Shown piece after piece: positions 16,004 to 24,676 of a DNA stretch of 41,191 bases (position 1 is the stretch's first letter; each line of letters starts with the position of its first letter). Source of the DNA: CALNYX01 sp942490925 (GTDB lineage: Bacteria; Chlamydiota; Chlamydiia; Chlamydiales; JAAKFR01); contig CALNYX010000012.1 in the NCBI GenBank assembly GCA_942490925.1, forward strand, positions 1 through 41,191. Direction: 5' to 3'. The notes under the pieces were generated by a model. It was not told where the DNA came from and searched no databases. It worked only from the letters and a program-made list of their open reading frames with translations. A program made the translations under genes and the position numbers.

Positions 16004-17146
16004 GTGTACGATGATGGATGTTTTTTACCGTACGGCAGACAACTGATTGATGATGATGATATTGCGTCAGTTGTTGATGTCCTTAGAGGTGACTGGTTAA
16101 CTACAGGTCCTGCTGTGTCGGCTTTTGAAAAGGCCATTAGCCAAGTTACAGGCGCATCCAATGCTGTTGCAGTGAACAGTGGTACTGCAGCACTCCACAT
16201 GGCTATGCATGCGCTGGGAGTAGAAGAAGGAGACGAAGTCATTGTTCCACCGATAACGTTTGCTGCGACTTCTAACAGTGTGCTCTATTGTGGCGGACGA
16301 CCAGTCTTTGTTGATGTTCAGCCTGAAAATTTGCTTATCGATCCTGCTAAAATTGAAGCTGCTATCACACCACGTACAAAAGGTATTATTGCAGTGGACT
16401 ATGCAGGACAGCCTTGTGATTGGAATGCGTTACGCGCACTTGCTGATAAGTATAATCTTTTTCTTGTTGCTGACTCGTGCCATGCTCTAGGAGCAGCATA
16501 TAAAGGACGTGTAGTAGGAACACTGGCTGATATTACAATTTTTAGCTTCCATCCGGTTAAGCATATTACGACAGGTGAAGGAGGAATGGCTGTAACAGAT
16601 GATGCCGCTGTGGCTGAAAAAATGCGTGTGTTTCGTTCTCATGGTATCACTACAGATGCGCAGCAGCGAGTAAAATCTGGAAGTTGGTTTTATGAGATGA
16701 AAGAACTTGGCTATAACTATCGCATCACAGACATCCAGTGTGCACTAGGGCTTTCACAGCTTCCCAAGCTGGAGCAATGGGTTAAGCAGCGTAATATACT
16801 AGCCTCCAGTTATGCAGACGGCCTGCGCAAATTAGATATTTTTCCATTGATAACAGAGGAATCTAAATATAACGCATATCATTTATATGTAGTACGTTCC
16901 ATAGAGCGTGACTCATTATTTAGCTTTTTGCGTAATAAAAATATAGGTGTAAACGTTCATTATACTCCTGTTTATTTGCACCCTTACTATGTCAAGCTAG
17001 GATATAATCGAGGGTTATGCCCTGTTGCAGAGCAAGCATATTCAGAAATCCTTAGCCTTCCTCTTTGGCCAGGAATGGCCTTGTCTTCTGTAGAACGAGT
17101 TCTTGCCGCTTGTAATGAATGGAAAAAATTGCAGTCAAGCAGATAA
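16004..17146 (+). CDS. pseC: UDP-4-amino-4,6-dideoxy-N-acetyl-beta-L-altrosamine transaminase, PseC
   Basis: A DegT/DnrJ/EryC1-family PLP aminotransferase acting on the PseB product with glutamate as amino donor. I take GTG at 16004 as start (380 residues), because it places LPYGRQLIDDDDIASVV near the N-terminus as in PseC and lies after GAGGA within the pseB end. A longer frame back to an ATG at 15947 would add pseB-overlapping residues that do not match the family. Seen: VNSGTAALHMA, VADSCHALGAAYKGR and the PLP-lysine motif FHPVKHITTGEGG. The gene starts two bases after pseB stops, so the pair is coupled. Confidence 0.93.
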   Translation: MYDDGCFLPYGRQLIDDDDIASVVDVLRGDWLTTGPAVSAFEKAISQVTGASNAVAVNSGTAALHMAMHALGVEEGDEVIVPPITFAATSNSVLYCGGRPVFVDVQPENLLIDPAKIEAAITPRTKGIIAVDYAGQPCDWNALRALADKYNLFLVADSCHALGAAYKGRVVGTLADITIFSFHPVKHITTGEGGMAVTDDAAVAEKMRVFRSHGITTDAQQRVKSGSWFYEMKELGYNYRITDIQCALGLSQLPKLEQWVKQRNILASSYADGLRKLDIFPLITEESKYNAYHLYVVRSIERDSLFSFLRNKNIGVNVHYTPVYLHPYYVKLGYNRGLCPVAEQAYSEILSLPLWPGMALSSVERVLAACNEWKKLQSSR

Positions 17147-17155
17147 GGAATTAAA

Positions 17156-17845
17156 ATGCGAGCTATTGCTATTATCCCAGCACGTGGCGGGTCAAAGCGC
17201 ATCCCCCGAAAAAACATCCGGAATTTTCATGGGAAGCCGATAATTGCGTATTCCATTGAAGCCGCATTGCAATGTGAGCTTTTTCAGGATGTCATTGTTT
17301 CTACTGATGATGTTGAGATAGCTAAGGTTGCAGAACTATATGGCGCAAAGGCTCCCTTTCTTCGCCCTGCAGAACTTTCGGATGACTATACCGGAACTAC
17401 TCCTGTGCTTGAGCACGGCGTTCGGTGGTATGAAGAGCATGTCGATGAAGTAGATGCAGCGTGTTGTTTGTATGCAACAGCACCATTTGTTAAACCGGAA
17501 GATTTGGTTAACGGTTTTTATGAGTTGAAAACGGCAGAAGCCGCTTTTTCAATTACCTCATTTCCATTTCCAATTTTTCGGGCTCTTGAAATGCAAGAGG
17601 ATGGATCCGTATCATTATTTTGGTCAGAGCATAATGCCTCTCAGTCTCAGGATTTGCCTGAGGCTTGGCATGATGCAGGACAATTTTACTGGGCCAGGAA
17701 AGAATTTTTGTTTGCTCAGAAAGAATTCATGCTTGGTGATGCTAAAGGGGTTAAGCTACCTCGTCATAGAGTGCAGGATATTGATACAGAAGAAGATTGG
17801 ATTAGAGCTGAACTGCTGTTCACTGCCGTAGCAGCTGAAGAGTAG
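17156..17845 (+). CDS. pseF: Pseudaminic acid cytidylyltransferase, PseF
   Basis: A 229-residue enzyme that activates the nonulosonic acid as its CMP-sugar, using CTP. It has IIPARGGSKRIPRKNIR at the N-terminus, the CTP-binding signature of acylneuraminate cytidylyltransferases, then STDDVEIAKVA, LYATAPFV and the C-terminal DIDTEEDW. The sequence style is PseF rather than NeuA. It lies nine bases after pseC and ends 19 bases before a long terminator hairpin, closing the block. Confidence 0.93.
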   Translation: MRAIAIIPARGGSKRIPRKNIRNFHGKPIIAYSIEAALQCELFQDVIVSTDDVEIAKVAELYGAKAPFLRPAELSDDYTGTTPVLEHGVRWYEEHVDEVDAACCLYATAPFVKPEDLVNGFYELKTAEAAFSITSFPFPIFRALEMQEDGSVSLFWSEHNASQSQDLPEAWHDAGQFYWARKEFLFAQKEFMLGDAKGVKLPRHRVQDIDTEEDWIRAELLFTAVAAEE

Positions 17846-17863
17846 TATAGAACACGGAATTTT

Positions 17864-17920
17864 AAGACACGGCAGTCGCTCCTTTTTTATTAACAGAAAA
17901 AAGGGTGATTGCCGTGTCTT
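17864..17920 (+). terminator. Strong hairpin terminator after pseF
   Basis: An inverted repeat with arms AAGACACGGCA and TGCCGTGTCTT continues through GTCGCTCCTTTTTT / AAAAAAGGGTGAT with only small mismatches, giving a stem of more than 20 bp and a loop ATTAACAG. It can function in both directions. The tail after it (ATTGTTTAAA) is only moderately T-rich. Confidence 0.75.
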
Positions 17921-17943
17921 ATTGTTTAAAGTTTGAGCAAAAG

Positions 17944-17987
17944 GGTCGCGGTAGGAATGGTCAGCAATGACTATTCCTACCGCGACC
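17944..17987 (+). repeat. 44-bp near-perfect palindrome related to a group II intron tail
   Basis: The left arm GGTCGCGGTAGGAATGGTCA and the right arm TGACTATTCCTACCGCGACC are separated by GCAA. The left arm is the exact reverse complement of the last 20 bases of a decayed group II intron ending at 23667, and the right arm differs from that tail at one base. It may be a terminator, a fold-back copy of intron domain VI, or the scar of an intron insertion. Confidence 0.7.
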
Positions 17988-18232
17988 TTAATATTGATGA
18001 TAGTCGGCAGGGAGATACAGTACGACTTCGGGCGACACAAGACTAGGTTCCATACAATCCATGCTACTGAAAATTCATGGACTGATTGGCGGCTGCAAGA
18101 TAATGAGGCTAGCCCTCTCTTGTATTGTATACATATCTTTTCAGCCAGTTACTCGAGACGCACCTCACCGATTGAGCACTTACCCATAACCGTTGATCAT
18201 CGCCGCGGCAATCGACGGAGCAATAAATGAAT
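17988..18232. other. Non-coding stretch, possible intron 5' fragment
   Basis: No gene is visible. A segment beginning at about 18026 (GGGCGACACAAG) and running to GGCGGCTGCAAG looks like the start of group II intron domain I with a mutated GUGYG. This is impression-level evidence; no EBS/IBS pair was found. Confidence 0.25.
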
Positions 18233-18262
18233 ACGCGCCCGAAATTGATGTTGGGGTGCGTG
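18233..18262 (-). terminator. Terminator-like hairpin after the asparagine-synthetase-like gene
   Basis: ACGCGCCC pairs with GGGTGCGT apart from one G-T wobble, across a loop GAAATTGATGTTG. Read on the minus strand it lies 16 bases after the stop of the 18278-20194 gene and is followed by TTCATTTATT. Confidence 0.5.
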
Positions 18263-18277
18263 CTTTAATGTCTTGAA

Positions 18278-20194
18278 TTAATTTGATTTCAAACAATTTG
18301 AAAGATACAATGAAATGTTGAGGAACCTTTCGACTGGCCCCCAAGATCGGATCTCTTTTGTCTGCTCAAGCTCATTCGCCAACTCCTTGAAATAATCACA
18401 GGGTGCGCTTCCTTCATTGAGTAGGGACAAGTCAACAGTATTATGCTTTGTGTAGAGGTCCCAGCCATCATAACTCTTTGGAACAACATGCGAAAAACGG
18501 TTGACTTTTTCTTTGCTTCTGAAAATAGAAAACCGCTGCAATTTATTCCACACACGATCAATGGTAAGCCGTTTTATCTTTTTCAATGCGCGCATGATTG
18601 TAACAGGCTGCTCAAGCCCTCTGATTTTATTCAGTTTCAGAGCAATCCGGGCAAGCTTTTGGTAAGAAAACCCTGCTTTACGGCGGAAATATCTATACAC
18701 TGGCGCCTTTGAGTAAAGGCAATCCCAAAGTGGCACCTTGTAATCAATTAAGAAACGATACGCGGCAGTCGAGTTGAATGCAGAGTTATAGAAGATTCCA
18801 AAATGATTGTATATCGCCATGCCCGTCGCGTGGCTCTGGTCTGCGCAGAGCAGCTGATCCCACACTCTGCGCAAGACTTGAGTATCCTCATATTCTTCGA
18901 CCTTGTCCCCGATAAGCTCCACACAATCAAGCACGTCATTCAAAACATTCTCCAAGGCATCCAGTGCATAAACAGCCATGTCTCTGGGAAGCCCGGTCAC
19001 ATCTGTCAAACCGGCAAAAGGTTTGAAAGTGAAAAATGCCCCACTGGGAGGGACGGCAAGGGACAGCAGGAAATTGTATACCACACCTTTCTTGTTATTC
19101 GTTACTGGCTTGATTGACTTTGGGGCAAATCGCTTAACATTTTTCATGAAAAATGACGTGTAATAAAATCGCTTGGTTGCACCAAAGAAATGACGTTCAT
19201 AAAATGAATGCTGGCGTAATGATGAATTGAAGGACTGTCCAAGGCCAACAGTGTTGCCGTTCCAAAAAAAGAAATTCTTGTTTTCGTCTCGAGTTATTTC
19301 ATTTAGTGTTTCATAGGCAGTTGCGATATGAAAATAGCTTTCAATATCGTTGGATAGCAGCTCCGCCAATTTTTCGGAGGAAGGAACATTGCGTTGCATG
19401 AAGGAATAAGTCCGTCCGTAATCACCAAGAAGCGTCACTAGCATTTGCCCATGCGCAACCTGGAAATCGTAGTCATTGACATGGGTAGTCCAAGTTTCAA
19501 TTTTATCGGACATTGACAAGTAGGCTGACCCGCTGTCCACACCGGACATTCCAATGACAGGAGTAATTCCGGACTGGTTGAACAGATCGGCGTATCCTTG
19601 CCCTTCTTTTTCAATTGCATCAGCAAAGGACGAATCAGGGTCCTTCATCTTATCCGCACCCAGCACACCATGGGCATTCAGACTTGCATATGGAGCAAGC
19701 TTACAGCTATCAGGATTTATCCTGATGGAGTATCCACCTGGAACCTTGGAAATATTTTTAAAAAAAGTCCTGTTAAAAAGTGGCGGATAGGCCTGCGCTA
19801 CAAATAAAAACACGGACTGGATGTCTATATTATCTTTGCTGCCAAAACGCTTTTCAATCAATGCTCTGTTTAGTGAGAAGTACACGTCGTTCGCGTCCTG
19901 ATGCCAGTACACATGTGTCGATGTAGTTGTGGCAATACATAACTCTCCATTCTCAATTTGTACGTTTGCCCCGGCTCCATACGATCTTCGTAACTTTTTT
20001 TCCACCTCAGATTGATCCATTTCTATCTTGCTGAAAGTAGAAACATCTGTGTCGTCGTCAAACCCAACTATCATTCCTAGGATAAGTCTGGAGCGGTCAT
20101 TTTTAATAAGGCCATCTTTAGAAACTGTATAAAAACATCCAGCATCGAAAGAGTATTTGTACATTTCATCAAGAAAATCCGTTATGTTAGACAT
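18278..20194 (-). CDS. Orphan asparagine-synthetase-like protein
   Basis: A 638-residue protein, the only intact minus-strand non-IS gene. An N-terminal glutamine-amidotransferase-like beta region (VYFSLNRALIEKRFG, ISKVPGGYSIRI, about 115-190) lacks a nucleophilic Cys2. It is followed by an adenylation domain with GMSGVDSGS in place of the classic SGGxDSS ATP-pyrophosphatase loop. Such proteins amidate uronic acids or peptides, or close lasso rings; the degenerate loop makes activity uncertain. I chose the ATG at 20194, with AGGAG seven bases upstream; 20197 is also possible. It has no partner genes nearby. A terminator-like hairpin follows. Confidence 0.55.
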   Translation of the reverse strand: MSNITDFLDEMYKYSFDAGCFYTVSKDGLIKNDRSRLILGMIVGFDDDTDVSTFSKIEMDQSEVEKKLRRSYGAGANVQIENGELCIATTTSTHVYWHQDANDVYFSLNRALIEKRFGSKDNIDIQSVFLFVAQAYPPLFNRTFFKNISKVPGGYSIRINPDSCKLAPYASLNAHGVLGADKMKDPDSSFADAIEKEGQGYADLFNQSGITPVIGMSGVDSGSAYLSMSDKIETWTTHVNDYDFQVAHGQMLVTLLGDYGRTYSFMQRNVPSSEKLAELLSNDIESYFHIATAYETLNEITRDENKNFFFWNGNTVGLGQSFNSSLRQHSFYERHFFGATKRFYYTSFFMKNVKRFAPKSIKPVTNNKKGVVYNFLLSLAVPPSGAFFTFKPFAGLTDVTGLPRDMAVYALDALENVLNDVLDCVELIGDKVEEYEDTQVLRRVWDQLLCADQSHATGMAIYNHFGIFYNSAFNSTAAYRFLIDYKVPLWDCLYSKAPVYRYFRRKAGFSYQKLARIALKLNKIRGLEQPVTIMRALKKIKRLTIDRVWNKLQRFSIFRSKEKVNRFSHVVPKSYDGWDLYTKHNTVDLSLLNEGSAPCDYFKELANELEQTKEIRSWGPVERFLNISLYLSNCLKSN

Positions 20195-20197
20195 CAT

Positions 20198-20938
20198 AAG
20201 TCTCCTTAGTTCAATGCTGTATTTCGGAAAATAGCTCCGCATCATTTATGGTAACGCTGTCAGTGTCGTGCTAAAGTATGGAGTGTTGCTGATATGATAA
20301 TAAACAGACAGGCAAAACAACTGCCCCATGGCTATCAGGGTTCTGGGGAATGCTATCTTCGTCTCTCTCCGCGTTTCGGCAGGAAGTTCGAAGGCATGAA
20401 GACTGATTGGAATGCTGAAGCAGTGTTCATATTCCGTCGAGTAGGGCTCCTCAGAAACAAGCCAACGTCCTTTTGTCTAGGAAAGAAAGTCTGTGTTACT
20501 CATTTTATTAATTTTAAATACTAGTTGGAACTTTTGCAAAGTTACATTTTGTCTGGATGTCAAACAGGAGTTTAAACGTACAACCCATTTTCTCCATAAA
20601 ATTCACATAACAGTGTGTTACTTAGAGCCCCTGTAAGGCCCATTGTTGATTTCGTAGTTGAAGGTATTGAGGGGCTTAGCTTGAGTTGGATTTGGGGGCT
20701 CCATCTAGCGGATGAGATAACGTTTCTTTTCGTTCCAGATCAGACACGAGAGGGGGGGGATGAGGTCAGATTTTGAATTGTGAACTCCGATCACCACTTG
20801 CCTCGCAACCAGTCCTATGACTCATCCGTCATTTCTTGTTCTTCACCTCTAATGCAACAATCTCGGTCTTCGTAGGATGCATGCTGCCATGACTGGGCGT
20901 GGCTTTAATTTCTTAATGATCGCGTCAGTCAAAATTTT
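20198..20938. other. Apparently non-coding degenerate region
   Basis: A short open frame at 20294-20524 has no recognisable family or convincing ribosome-binding site. The rest holds scattered stops in all frames. The base composition fits decayed accessory DNA. Part of the right end (near 20780-20938) may be the decayed tail of the terminase-like gene that follows on the minus strand. Confidence 0.4.
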
Positions 20939-21216
20939 TTAGTCGAAGATTGTACTTGCTCCGCCGCCATTGATTAGACGGAGTTCATAGGCATGCTTAA
21001 CCATATGTAGCTCTTTTTTTATGGGGCCACAAAACTCTTGGCCGTGTTCGCCCTTCGGTATCGGTCAAGGTCGCTGCGAGAGCTAAGACCAACGCCCAAA
21101 CAAAAGCCTGTCATTGAAACAGGCTTACCGTTCTTCTCGCACGTTGCAAAATAGTTATCCGCCAGCTTTTCAAACTCTATCGGGGTTTCAAATACTCGAA
21201 CCGTCAAAACAACCAC
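20939..21216 (-). pseudogene. Phage terminase small-subunit remnant, frameshifted
   Basis: The intact part (21019-21216) encodes FEKLADNYFATCEKNGKPVS followed by MTGFCLGVGLSSRSDLDRYR, which resembles terminase small subunits that recognise phage DNA for packaging. It stops at FVAP. After a run of seven A, another frame continues with HMVKHAYELRLINGGGASTIFD, fitting the conserved C-terminal half (family pattern: helix, then glycine-rich turn and IFxLKN), until TAA at 20939. It is therefore a prophage fossil. No other phage gene is visible nearby. Confidence 0.6.
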
Positions 21217-21291
21217 ATCTTCCAGTCTATTCTCTATAGTGCCCTATATGTTCTCTACATTCAAGGAGAACAGATATGACGAAAAACAGAG

Positions 21292-21698
21292 GTGCTGAAA
21301 GAAACATATTGCAGCGTGGCAGGCCAGCAGACTCTGAAACGTATCCTTAAGCAATCGGTGCCTGATGTGCCAATTAATTCGAAAATACAGGTGGTCGTTG
21401 TGTTTGACTCCACGGACATGCGTAAGGCTGTACCGGATTGTCAATGCTGGTTGCTGATCATCTTGACCATCTTCACAGGGAATCGTTTTTGTGTTCTGCA
21501 AATCGAGCGCGGACAATCATCAAAATCCTCTATTGGGAACGCAACGGTTTCTGTCCTTGCCAGAAACATCTTGAAAAGCACTGTTTTGTATGGCTTGAGC
21601 GAGTAGAAGAAGTCCTTAAGTTTAGTCAGCGCGAACTTCGCTGGCTGCTGAACGGCCTTAAGCCAGAGCAACTAAAAGCACATCCTGATTTGCGTTGA
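21292..21698 (+). pseudogene. tnpB: IS66-family TnpB remnant
   Basis: The segment in one frame (21438-21698) encodes ILYWERNGFCPCQKHLEKHC followed by FSQRELRWLLNGL, which matches the IS66 Orf2 family (YWDGNGFCLW type). The upstream part (VVVFDSTDMRKAV) is the expected YDSTDMRKS-like start but in a different frame, so at least one frameshift lies near 21430. Confidence 0.8.
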
Positions 21699-21747
21699 AA
21701 AGGTATTTTAAGTCTCGTTTTTCGGGATGTTGTGCAGTTTTTTGTGT

Positions 21748-22804
21748 ATGATTCACCACATAAATACATCCGTTTTGCCAAATGATTCAGAGTTGTTGAA
21801 GCGACTTGTTGCTTCACTTGAAACTCGTTTGGCAGAACAAGATTCATTTATCGAAGCACTTCGAGAATAGGTACGACTCCTCAAGGCTATGCAGTTTACA
21901 AAATCTAGCGAACAGCAGACGAAACCTACCAAAGTTGAAGATCAGTTCTATCTTTTTGATGAAGCAGAACATGTTGCTTCCATCGACGAGCAATTCCTTC
22001 CCGTACCCGTGCCAAACGGGGGCGCAAGCAGATTTTCGCGGATATTCTGCGCGTGGAGGTTAGCCACGAAATTACTGAAAAAGAAAAATATGCTCGTTGA
22101 CGAAAATTGACGAATAAATCAGCGAAAAGCTGAATATCATCCCGCAGAAAGTGCAGGCTATTCGGAATATTAGACCTAAGTAGGCCTGCAAGGACACAGC
22201 TTCAGAAGGCTATCGCCCTAAGTGAAGATCGCCCCGATGTCGCCACTGCTTATCTAGCAAGGTATTGTGACACTGGGGTTGCTTGGATACATCCTCGTCA
22301 ATAACTTTTACGACGGGCTTCCTTTTTACCGGCAGACAAACATGTTCGCTCGGCTGGGTATAGATATTCCACGCTCAACCATGTCAAACTTGACGGTGCT
22401 GGCAGCGAAAGCATGCGCGTCGCTACTGGATGCTATCTATGCACGGCTTCATCAAAACGGTGTCATTAATGTGGATGAAACGACGGTACAAGTACTTGGT
22501 GAACAGGGCCAGAAGAATACGTCAAAGCCGTATATGTGGGTCTGCCGTCCAAAAGAAAAAGCTTTCCTCAGATGTTATACAAGCGTTGCGTGAAGAAAAA
22601 GTGACTCTGTTATTTGCGAAACAAAAAGAGCTTTACACTGATGCAGCGTTACGCATGCCTCCTAAAAGTTTGCTCGGCATTGCCACCAGTTACGGCATGA
22701 AGCAGCTCCCGCACTTTCAAAATTATTTGAAAGATTTTCACCTCTCCCCCGATAACAACACCCCCGTAGATCATCGCTGGCTCATAAAGTTCATCGAACA
22801 CTAA
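21748..22804 (+). pseudogene. tnpC: IS66-family TnpC transposase remnant
   Basis: Pieces in different frames carry the N-terminal LPNDSELLKRLVASLETRL, the QFTKSSEQQ and LFDEAEHVASIDE region, the core DGLPFYRQTNMFARLGIDIP, RSTMSNL, the catalytic-region INVDETTVQVLGEQGQKNTS, and a C-terminal PPKSLLGIATSYGMKQLPHF with LSPDNN. Stops at several points and an internal deletion in the catalytic domain make it inactive. Confidence 0.85.
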
Positions 22805-23598
22805 ATAGGGGATAAGCGTATTATCCGCCTTATTAGGCAATGGATTAAAGTTGGTGTTGTCCATAACCATGGTTATCAGCGGTAATCAACAATCGGAACA
22901 CCACAGGTGCAGTGATTTCGTCCTTATTGGCAACTAGTTAAGTTACCAGCATTATAGTTTCGATCTGTGGCTCCATAAGCAACAAAAATATGCGCGAGAT
23001 AATGTTGCCATCATCAGATGCGCCGCCGATGCCGTGTTGGGTTTTCAAAAGCTCAAGATACTATTGATTGCCAGCGTGCGCTGACTCAGAGGTTGTTGAG
23101 TTTTAGTTTGAAAATTCACTCTAAGAAAACCAAGCTGATACGATTTGGCGTTTTGCCTCTATGAAATACCGAGAAAACCATCATTAGATAAGTCAGGGAT
23201 GTTTGGTTTTCAAGGTGTTACATACTACATGGGTAAGTTATTGTCCGGTGAAGTCACAGTAAAACGTAAAACCAAACGCAATAGACATCTTGTTCAACTG
23301 AAACGGAAAAAACCAGAGTTTCATAAACGTCTTCACGATAACCGTGGGATACTGACCACTGGCTAAGGCGAGTGGTTTAAGGGCACATCAATTACTATGG
23401 TGTACTGTTCAATAGCCAGAAACTCGGTCAATTCGTGGAGGAAGTGAAAAAACTATGGTTGAAAAGCCTTAGGCGGCGAAGTCAGCGGAAACGTATGACG
23501 AGGGGGCGATTTAAGTATTGTATGGAATATCGGCTACCCAAGTCTAGTATGTGCATTCTTATCCGGAACAGCGCTTTTACGCCAAACACCCACGGTAG
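22805..23598 (+). pseudogene. Group II intron reverse transcriptase remnant (C-terminal half)
   Basis: Starting right after the IS66 relic, one reads DKRIIRLIRQWIKVGVV, then GTPQ with a frameshift into AVISSLLA (RT motif 4), then IIRCADDAVLGFQ in place of VRYADD, MFGFQGVTYYMGK and VKRKTKRNRHLVQLKRKK. A C-terminal part in other frames includes EYRLPKSSM-like and YPEQRFYAK-like words. Multiple stops and frameshifts are present. The N-terminal half is missing. Confidence 0.8.
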
Positions 23599-23667
23599 GA
23601 GCCGGATGCGTTAGTAGCGCACGTCCGGATCTGTGCGGGGGCAGTAATGACCATTCCTACCGCGACC
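23599..23667 (+). ncRNA. Relic group II intron domains V and VI
   Basis: A domain-V-like hairpin starts GAGCCGGATGCG at 23599 and closes with GTCCGGATC at 23631; the AGC triad is present but one base near the 3' side is mismatched. A shortened domain VI follows, ending CCTACCGCGACC at 23667. The layout parallels the intact intron, which ends CCACTCGACC. The final 20 bases recur at 17944-17987. Confidence 0.75.
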
Positions 23668-24667
23668 TGCAAAAGGATAAGTTTAACATTTTTTTCTAAA
23701 GAAAAATGATTGCTTTGTAGCTAGTAATAAATGTTGACAGAAGGGCAAAAGCGAACCAAATTTCTTGAGAAAAGGATTTGTAACATTTCGATTATAAAGA
23801 GTGCTGTTAAAGATCGTGCTCAGACTCATGTCCCTTCGTATGTTACTGTTTTGTTCATCTTGTAATAAGGGCCGACAGTCTCATTAGTTGCAGTGAAACT
23901 GCAATTTGTAGCACATTTATATAAAATGATAGTTAGTCGGCTTTCCTTAAGTGTTTTCTAAAGTTGGATTTGGCCTGTTGCCGCGGGAAAATCTAGGTGA
24001 AAGCTCATGTTTGGGAGTTACCGGTTGAGTTTTTGACTAGTCAGATTGCTTAATGTATTTTTAGCGTTCAACATCAGTTTGCTGCAGTTGATCTTGATAA
24101 GATATTGCACCATCTATATCGTTCTGCTCAGTGTCCGTGCAAAGGGAAATTGAATATGCCTGAATATAAGTTAACAACTCAGCAGTTTTTTTAAAAGGGT
24201 TTTTGACATTACTGCTGCTTTCGGGGGAGTAATTGCCGGAGCATGGCTTACTCTTCTGGGGAGCGTCGTTGGAAGTTATATACGAAAAGTTTCGGGCTGT
24301 TTATACAGAAATATGTCGGTAACAATAACCACTCATTCAATATTTTCAAGCTGAAAACAGAAGTAGCAAAGATAATGCTTGCCATTGAAACATCAGTCTA
24401 TATATAGCAACATCCTGTTTTTTTAAATAAACAGAATTTCTGGAAGTCGATGGTGATTGTCATGTAGCCCGGAATCTGTGGCAGGAACTTGTTACCGGAT
24501 TTACACCTCATTCTGACATAGTTGATTATTTGATCGGCTGCGTAAGCAGACATGAGTGTTACGGTAGAAAATTCATCAGTATTATGTGCTAAGAAAATTT
24601 TGACCGTTATATCTTGTTTTGAAAGCTAGGTGTCTTTTTTAAATGACAATTTTATTTTTCGAGTAGT
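23668..24667. other. One-kilobase AT-rich stretch without a recognised gene
   Basis: All frames are interrupted and I recognise no protein or RNA. A fragment near 24200-24290 has a weakly protein-like, glycine-rich frame (GVIAGAWLTLLG). The block-2 promoter should lie here or just upstream, but I found no convincing -35/-10 pair. Confidence 0.4.
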
Positions 24668-24676
24668 GTGAACGTA

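Larger units (their letters stand above)
21274..22804 (+). mobile_element. Decayed IS66-family element
   Basis: Remnants of tnpB and tnpC appear in the correct order, interrupted by many stops and frameshifts. A tnpA trace may lie at the start. No terminal inverted repeats were found. The right end fuses directly to a decayed group II intron reverse transcriptase, so at least one deletion or insertion joined the two. Confidence 0.8.

Noticed and set aside
17944..17987. Simple rho-independent terminator
   Set aside because: A second strong hairpin already follows pseF, there is no T-run after this one, and its arms match the tail of a relic intron. I kept it as a repeat, not a terminator.
18278..20600. 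Lasso-peptide cluster around the asparagine-synthetase-like gene
   Set aside because: No leader-peptide protease and no convincing precursor ORF are nearby; the short ORF at 20294-20524 has no precursor features.
24600..24630. Sigma-70 promoter starting TTGACC
   Set aside because: No acceptable -10 hexamer lies 16-18 bases downstream.
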